Shown: in pieces, positions 58,583 to 64,000 of the stretch
How the letters are laid out: each line of letters starts with the position of its first letter
How positions within the stretch are numbered: position 1 is the first letter of the stretch
Assembly: GCA_947500825.1 (NCBI GenBank)
Contig: CANMTR010000009.1
Coordinates: 80,478-144,477, forward strand
Direction of reading: 5' to 3'
DNA from: an uncultured Paracoccaceae bacterium
GTDB taxonomy: Bacteria; Pseudomonadota; Alphaproteobacteria; Rhodobacterales; Rhodobacteraceae
DNA length: 64,000 nt
Notes under the pieces: model-generated
The model's database searches: none
Seen by the model: only the letters and a program-made list of their open reading frames with translations
Told to the model about the DNA's origin: nothing
Program-made: the position numbers and the translations under genes

Positions 58583-60508
58583 TCAGGCCCTCCTTTTCAT
58601 GCGCGCGAAGATGTCGGGGTGGTGCGCGAGCAAGGACTCACGCACGGCCACGGCCGCGGCCTCGCCGCTGTCCTTGCCGTAATGTCGTTTCGCGACCTGC
58701 TCGGTGTTAGCCAGAACCGAGGCCACGGTAGAGAAATCCCCGGGTCGGACTGCAAGCATCAGCGTCGCGAGAGCGTGGCGGCATTGATGGGGCGTCAGTC
58801 CGAGCCCGAGTTGTCGGTCCCCGAGGTCCCAAAGCTCCATGATCGACGCGACGGACATGCACCCGCTTGGCAGGTTCAGCGCCGACTTGCGCAGTCGCGG
58901 CGCGGCGGTTCCGGGGAAGAGATAGGGCGACGAGTCGATGCCGCGGAGCGCCATCAGCTTCGGCCGATCGACCCGGTCCCACTGCCAGAGGATGCGGGCG
59001 TCGTCACCGTGCACGTTGACGATCACGGTCTGCCCATTCTTGACCTCACCCCCCGTGAAGGTGATCTCCGCATGCTGCCCATCGACGATCCAGGTCAGAT
59101 TCCGCGGGCAGTCTTGTGTCGCCTTGCGACGGATCATGAACAGGTTAGCCGGCCGCAGGGCCCGGCTGACCTGCACCGCGTAGGCCGCGGCGCAGGCCGA
59201 GAGGCGCAGCGCGCGCTCCGTCGCGAAGGCGTTCGTTGCTCTCCCCATTGCGTCAGTCGAGATGCCTCCGAGGCGGGCCGGAGCGTTCACGAACGTGGCC
59301 GCGAGATGTGGCGACTTCCGAAGCCGGTTGCAGATTGCCTCGGCGTCGGCCGTCATCTCGATGGGCGACAGCACGTAGTCCACGTAGAACATGCGCACGA
59401 GACTGATCCGCGCGAGGATCTCCGGGTCGCGTAGGCCGTGTCGCGCGACGGTTGTGAGGTTGGTGAATCGCGACCAGAGAACGGAACTCTTGTCGGCATC
59501 CTTGAGCGTCATGGACGCCGCGCTCCGCGCAATCTGGGCGTCACAGGCCGTCTCCAGCGCGTCGGTCGTGATGAGAGCCCGCAGTGTCTCGAGTCGCGTG
59601 AACCCTGTCTCGGGTGGGTGGTTCTCGCGGATCAGCCAAGTGGTCGCCTGCCGGTAGCCGGCGAGCGCAGACTCGGTGTTCTTCGGAAGGCGCTTGTTCT
59701 TGCCGGCCCGCGCCGCAATCTCCGCGTCGATCTCTACCGCGGGCCGGCCGAGCCTAAGCTGCTCCTTCGCCCATGCCTTCATGTCGGCTGGCTGGCGCAG
59801 CGTCTGGCGAAAGATGTCTTCGGCATCCGCACGGAAGGACGCGGGCAGCGACTGCCAGTCGATGCGCCGGGCCCGGTCCGACGCGACCGGAACGACGAAG
59901 TCCTGCCGCGGCAGCAGGTCGACAAGCTCCGGCCAGCGATTATGGCCGCGCCAAAGTTCGCCAATGCGCTGCGCGAATTTTCGAAGCGACTTGCGGCCAT
60001 CCGGGGTCGCGTCGTGCCAGAGCCGGTCGAATTCCACCTGATCGAGATCTGGCAGATCGACCTTTGCGCGTGCCCGCACCAGCAGAAACGGTTTGTGCGT
60101 GCTCGTGGTGAAGAGCGCCCCGTCATCGACAAAACCCTCGTTGTCGATGATGAACCCGATCGCCTTGTCGTAGGTCATTCGGGCGCCCGCATCCGAGGTC
60201 TCGTGACCGCGCGCCGCGAGAAATCGCTTCAGGGCAGGACGGACACGGGAATTTCCGCGCTTGCGCGCCGTCTCGAGGTCTTTCGACCGGGAGACCGCGC
60301 CATAGGCGGATACGGCGATCACTTTCTCGAAATAGCCGAGATTGGCCGGGATCTGATCCAGTTCCTCGCGGGTCATGTCGAGCCGGGCCGCGACCTTCTC
60401 GATCTCGTAGATCGTGTCACGGCCTGCGCCGGTTTCCTTTGCCCAGTTCAGGAAGTCCGTGAACGTTGCGGGCGCGGGGCTGGCCGTCAGGGTTCGGTCG
60501 TGTTTCAT
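58583..60508 (-). CDS. Large tyrosine recombinase/integrase-like protein (about 641 aa)
   Basis: SRALRPANLFMIRRK (R), GGEVKNGQ (K), LTPHQCRHALATLML (H-R), ANTEQVAKRHYGKDS (Y). 1 nt upstream of the second recombinase gene. Confidence 0.8.
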   Translation of the reverse strand: MKHDRTLTASPAPATFTDFLNWAKETGAGRDTIYEIEKVAARLDMTREELDQIPANLGYFEKVIAVSAYGAVSRSKDLETARKRGNSRVRPALKRFLAARGHETSDAGARMTYDKAIGFIIDNEGFVDDGALFTTSTHKPFLLVRARAKVDLPDLDQVEFDRLWHDATPDGRKSLRKFAQRIGELWRGHNRWPELVDLLPRQDFVVPVASDRARRIDWQSLPASFRADAEDIFRQTLRQPADMKAWAKEQLRLGRPAVEIDAEIAARAGKNKRLPKNTESALAGYRQATTWLIRENHPPETGFTRLETLRALITTDALETACDAQIARSAASMTLKDADKSSVLWSRFTNLTTVARHGLRDPEILARISLVRMFYVDYVLSPIEMTADAEAICNRLRKSPHLAATFVNAPARLGGISTDAMGRATNAFATERALRLSACAAAYAVQVSRALRPANLFMIRRKATQDCPRNLTWIVDGQHAEITFTGGEVKNGQTVIVNVHGDDARILWQWDRVDRPKLMALRGIDSSPYLFPGTAAPRLRKSALNLPSGCMSVASIMELWDLGDRQLGLGLTPHQCRHALATLMLAVRPGDFSTVASVLANTEQVAKRHYGKDSGEAAAVAVRESLLAHHPDIFARMKRRA

Positions 60509-60776
60509 CTTCTCGATCTCCAGGTTCGGGGCCTCGCGGGCCGCCTTCACGGGGAAAGGCGGCTTGCGTGGCCCGGGCCGTGGACCTCATCCGGTCCCTT
60601 CAGGAGATCGCGCCCGGTGGGTCGGGTCGCACAGTCTGTCGTGATTTTCCCGCGTTTCGCAGGATCGCCCCCAAGCATAACGCCGATTTATGTTCGGGGA
60701 CGGATGTGCGACGGGCGGAGCCACCCCGCTCGTGTCGCAATGATCCCGGTCGCATCTGTGCGACGCGAACGCCGCG

Positions 60777-61145
60777 TCATGTCCACCAGCCGTGAGGAAG
60801 ATCGACACCCTGCATCTTCAGCCAATCGGTCACGTCATGCGGATTGAAGCGGACGGCTCCGAAGACGTTGCGCGTGGGCAGGCCGTCGTCGATCCAGCGA
60901 TCGACAGTGCGCACGCTGACACGGAGAGCCCCCGCAATGCTCTTCTTGCAGAGCAAAGGGTTCTTGTAGCGCGCGATCCGTGCGCGTTTCGGCATCGGTC
61001 CGTCTTCGCAGGCCCACACATCCGGCCAAGCAAGACGGAAGATCCGGCCGATGCGGATCGCCTCGATATCACCGGTCCGGATCTTGCGACGGACCGTGTC
61101 GGGACGCAGCCCGTAGTGTTTGGCGACTTCTTCAACAGACAGCAT
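60777..61145 (-). CDS. Double helix-turn-helix (excisionase/MerR-like) DNA-binding protein
   Basis: Two HTH_17-like units: LSVEEVAKHYGLRPDTVRRKIRTGDIEAIRIGRIFRL and KKSIAGALRVSVRTVDRWIDDGLPTRNVFGAVRF. SD GAGGAGG before ATG 61145. Confidence 0.75.
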   Translation of the reverse strand: MLSVEEVAKHYGLRPDTVRRKIRTGDIEAIRIGRIFRLAWPDVWACEDGPMPKRARIARYKNPLLCKKSIAGALRVSVRTVDRWIDDGLPTRNVFGAVRFNPHDVTDWLKMQGVDLPHGWWT

Positions 61146-61357
61146 TTTTTCCTCCTCAAGCTGGTCTGAGAAGGAATTAGGCCCCGCAATCGCGCCTCTG
61201 AAATGCCGGAAGCACGACCAAAGGTGCCATGCGTCAATTAGAAATATCAATTGAGGCGCGGCACCATTGCGGGCGCGTCATCTCTCACGGCGTCGTGATC
61301 GGATGGTTTTTTTCGCGACAGCGCCTGCGCCCAGTTCCTCCGAAACGGAGGATGCAG

Positions 61358-63526
61358 ATGAAGCATGAAGCGCAATTTGACTCGGCGTTCCGGGTTCCGA
61401 GCTGGTCGCCGCCGGCCGAGGCAAGGGATCAGCTTGATGAGGAAATCCACCGCTTCGTCGGGGCCGCTGCCCAGGCGAGCGTGGAGCCTGATGCCGCCTT
61501 GGCCCTAAAGGTGACGGCAGGTCTGGGGAAGACGGCGACCGCGCTACGCGTCATCGCACGGTATGGCGAGATGCTGCTGTCGCGCGGGCATGTGCTGATC
61601 TACGTGCCGACGCTCGAACTGGCGGAACGGGCCCTCGCAGAGTTTCGGACCCTCGCGCCAGGACTGCCCTCCCGCGTCATTCGCGGTCGCGAGGCGCTGC
61701 GTCCGGATGATCGAAAGCATAAGATGTGCGAAAGGGCGGAACTTGCAAACGCGATCTCCGGGTTTGTGCCCTCGGTGACCCAGGCCCTCTGCCGCGGACA
61801 CGACCCTGATGGGAATTTTGTCCATTCGCCATGCGCCTCGGGATGCCCCTATCTCCAGCAGAAGGACATCCCGGGCCCCCATGTCGTCTTCCTGTCCCAC
61901 GCCTATCTGACGGTCGATCCGCCGGTTGATCGCGACTACCCGGCCGCCCTCCGAGTCATCGACGAGAAGGTCTGGCCGACCCTGACCCGCACGTCGCATT
62001 TCTCAATCGACGATTTCATGCGCGCCCCGCCGAACCCGCTCCAACAGGGTCTTCATGAAAAACTCACCCGCGCGAAGGCTGCAATCGTCGACGGCCTGGA
62101 ACGCATCCTGCCGCTCCACGACCATCTCCGCAGTTCCGGGTTCGATACCGAGCAGTTGCAACGCCTCGCGGAAGCGGAGGAGCGATCGCGAAGCCACCTC
62201 GAGATCGGTCCGTGGCAGGCCGCCCAGACGCTCGCATTCTGCGTCGAGACCTTCGACACGAGGTCCTTCATCGCCTCGCGGCAGCGGCAACGAATTTTCG
62301 AACGCCTGTCCGAAAAGGAGGAGGGGCACTGCGTCGGCCTGAGGCTGTCCGATATGAAGACGGAACATGGCTCCCAGCGCGTGATCCAGACGTCGAGCCT
62401 TTATGATGTCGACCGGGATGCGCCGCTGCTGCTTCTTGACGCCGATGCCGATGCCGACATCACCGAACGCGTTGCGCCCGGTGCCAAGTTCATCACGATC
62501 CAGTCGCCGCCGATGGCCGACATCGTTCAGGTCTCCGACCTGACCCTATCCAACAGCTGGCTACTTGATTCGGAAGAAGGGGCTCAGAGGCGGGCCGCCG
62601 TTCTGACGATCCTCAAGCGCGAAGTCGACAAGGCCGCCGGCGGCGGAACCCTTGTTGTGGCGACAAAGTCGGTTCTCCGAATGCTTCATGCGGATGTCGG
62701 CAACTCGCTGTCGGGCAGCGATGAGGAGGCCCTCAGGCAACCGCTCCTCGGCGCCGAGCCGCGCTGGTTCGGACCGAGGACTCAGGGAGTGAACGACTTC
62801 GAGCGTCACGCGAGCATTGTCGTCATCGGGCGTCTTCAACCCGCCGTTTCTGATATCGAGGCGTCGGCGCGCGCGGTCTTCGCACGGGACGAGGTGTCGA
62901 TCACGTCGCATGCCTCCGGTCCTCTGCCGCCGACCAAGGCACACATCATCTTTTCAGATGGCTCAGTTCGTCAGGCCGGTCTGCGTGCTCATCCAGACCC
63001 ACGCGCGCAGGCAATCCTCGCGCAGACTCGGGAATGCGGCACGCTCCAGTCGATCGCGCGTCTCCGGCTCCTCTCTCCGAACCGCGCGAAACGGGTAGTG
63101 GTGCTGAGCAACTTGCCGCTACCAGACTTCCCGGTGACGCGCCTGGCGACCCTTTCCGCGCTCGCGCGGGATCTCGAACAGGAACCCGATTGGCAGGGAT
63201 TCATCCGCATGGAACACGCCCTGCGAGCCACCATGGGACGCCCGGTGCGCGGAACCCGGCTGTCGGCGGCCGGCCTCGCAGCCGACCTTCCGCGGGACTT
63301 CGACACGGAATCCGGCGCCAAGCGCTTCCGTCGGGGGCGGCCGACGTCGCATCTGGTGTCGCTCTGCCAGCGTGTCGCGGCTGCCAATGGCTGGTCGATC
63401 ACGCCTCTCCTGCTGAGGAGGTCGGCCGGGGGCAAGGCTGTGCCCGCGATCCTCCTCGATGCTCCCGTGGCGCCGCTCACGATGGCCAACAGCCTTTGGC
63501 CAGCCTTCGCGCCAGAATTCTCCTGA
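61358..63526 (+). CDS. Helicase-like P-loop ATPase with a four-Cys cluster (XPD/DinG-reminiscent)
   Basis: Walker A KVTAGLGKTATAL, C-x20-C-x13-C-x3-C(PY) block, FLSHAYL, VIDEK Walker-B-like; SD CGGAGGA before ATG 61358. Confidence 0.6.
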   Translation: MKHEAQFDSAFRVPSWSPPAEARDQLDEEIHRFVGAAAQASVEPDAALALKVTAGLGKTATALRVIARYGEMLLSRGHVLIYVPTLELAERALAEFRTLAPGLPSRVIRGREALRPDDRKHKMCERAELANAISGFVPSVTQALCRGHDPDGNFVHSPCASGCPYLQQKDIPGPHVVFLSHAYLTVDPPVDRDYPAALRVIDEKVWPTLTRTSHFSIDDFMRAPPNPLQQGLHEKLTRAKAAIVDGLERILPLHDHLRSSGFDTEQLQRLAEAEERSRSHLEIGPWQAAQTLAFCVETFDTRSFIASRQRQRIFERLSEKEEGHCVGLRLSDMKTEHGSQRVIQTSSLYDVDRDAPLLLLDADADADITERVAPGAKFITIQSPPMADIVQVSDLTLSNSWLLDSEEGAQRRAAVLTILKREVDKAAGGGTLVVATKSVLRMLHADVGNSLSGSDEEALRQPLLGAEPRWFGPRTQGVNDFERHASIVVIGRLQPAVSDIEASARAVFARDEVSITSHASGPLPPTKAHIIFSDGSVRQAGLRAHPDPRAQAILAQTRECGTLQSIARLRLLSPNRAKRVVVLSNLPLPDFPVTRLATLSALARDLEQEPDWQGFIRMEHALRATMGRPVRGTRLSAAGLAADLPRDFDTESGAKRFRRGRPTSHLVSLCQRVAAANGWSITPLLLRRSAGGKAVPAILLDAPVAPLTMANSLWPAFAPEFS

Positions 63527-63646
63527 CGCGGCGAGAAAACTCTTTCGGTCGCCACGATCGAACCAATCTCCTTCGGAGCGGCCCTGACCGCCCATTTCAC
63601 AAACCCACTTTCGCAAACTCATTGCGAAATCTCTCTGAGGAATAAA

Positions 63647-63949
63647 ATGTCCGAGACAAAGATTGGCCGCCCTCCGAAGTATACGGAAGCTCAGGTGCTC
63701 AAGGGAATCGACCTTGTCGAGCAAGCCGGTGATCCGCCTACCGGCGATACCGTCAAAAAGATCATGTGCGCTCAGTTGGGCGTTCCGGGCGGGATCAACG
63801 CGCAGAGCCTCGACAAGGAGGTGCAACGGCTCCTCGAGGAGCGGGATCGGGATCGCCGGGATCGCCTGGTCGCCGCTCTCCCACCCGCAACGAAGGCGGC
63901 GGCGAAGGAGATCGCTATCCACCTGGTCGTGTCCCGCCGAGTGGTGTAG
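63647..63949 (+). CDS. KfrA N-terminal-like DNA-binding protein, short/truncated
   Basis: MSETKIGRPPKYTEAQVLKGIDLVEQAGDPPTGDTVKKIM...SLDKEVQRLLEE resembles KfrA_N; ends after 100 aa without the coiled coil. Confidence 0.5.
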   Translation: MSETKIGRPPKYTEAQVLKGIDLVEQAGDPPTGDTVKKIMCAQLGVPGGINAQSLDKEVQRLLEERDRDRRDRLVAALPPATKAAAKEIAIHLVVSRRVV

Positions 63950-64000
63950 CTGAGGCGGTCATCGGGTTTCTCGGTAGGGTCGGGTTGCGAACGCCAACCT

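Noticed and set aside
49677-64000. Possible CRISPR array, toxin-antitoxin or restriction system in the island
   Set aside because: No regularly spaced direct repeats were seen, and no ORF showed Cas, R-M or recognisable toxin/antitoxin motifs.

Overview
High-GC (alphaproteobacterial, Rhodobacteraceae-like by gene content and order) chromosomal window. About 1-49.7 kb is dense core genome: SRP RNA, rnhA, mscL, ispH, folK, rpoZ, RSH (relA/spoT-type), pdxJ, pheA, hemC/hemE/hemF, clpS, a DacA-type carboxypeptidase, a yejABEF-type peptide ABC transporter, cytochrome c, xerC, tRNA-Arg(CCU), a copA-cueR copper module and dusA. The most interesting core element is a tightly coupled 7.7-kb operon (40942-48614, minus). 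It encodes a complex I membrane arm (NuoA, H, J, K, L, M, N homologues) in which the whole NuoB/C/D/E/F/G/I electron-transfer part is replaced by one protein that looks like a NuoB/NuoD-derived fusion lacking Fe-S cysteines. From about 49.68 kb to the window end the sequence becomes an accessory, mosaic genomic island. It starts exactly at the 5' end of dusA, next to a divergent tyrosine integrase, and carries an IS5-family element, an IS3-family remnant, a PrtN-like regulator, a truncated YcaQ-like gene and several small unknown genes. It also carries a tandem pair of large tyrosine recombinases with a double-HTH protein, a divergent helicase-like ATPase with a four-Cys cluster, and a KfrA-N-like ORF. 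All calls are from reading sequence and translations only. No database search was possible.
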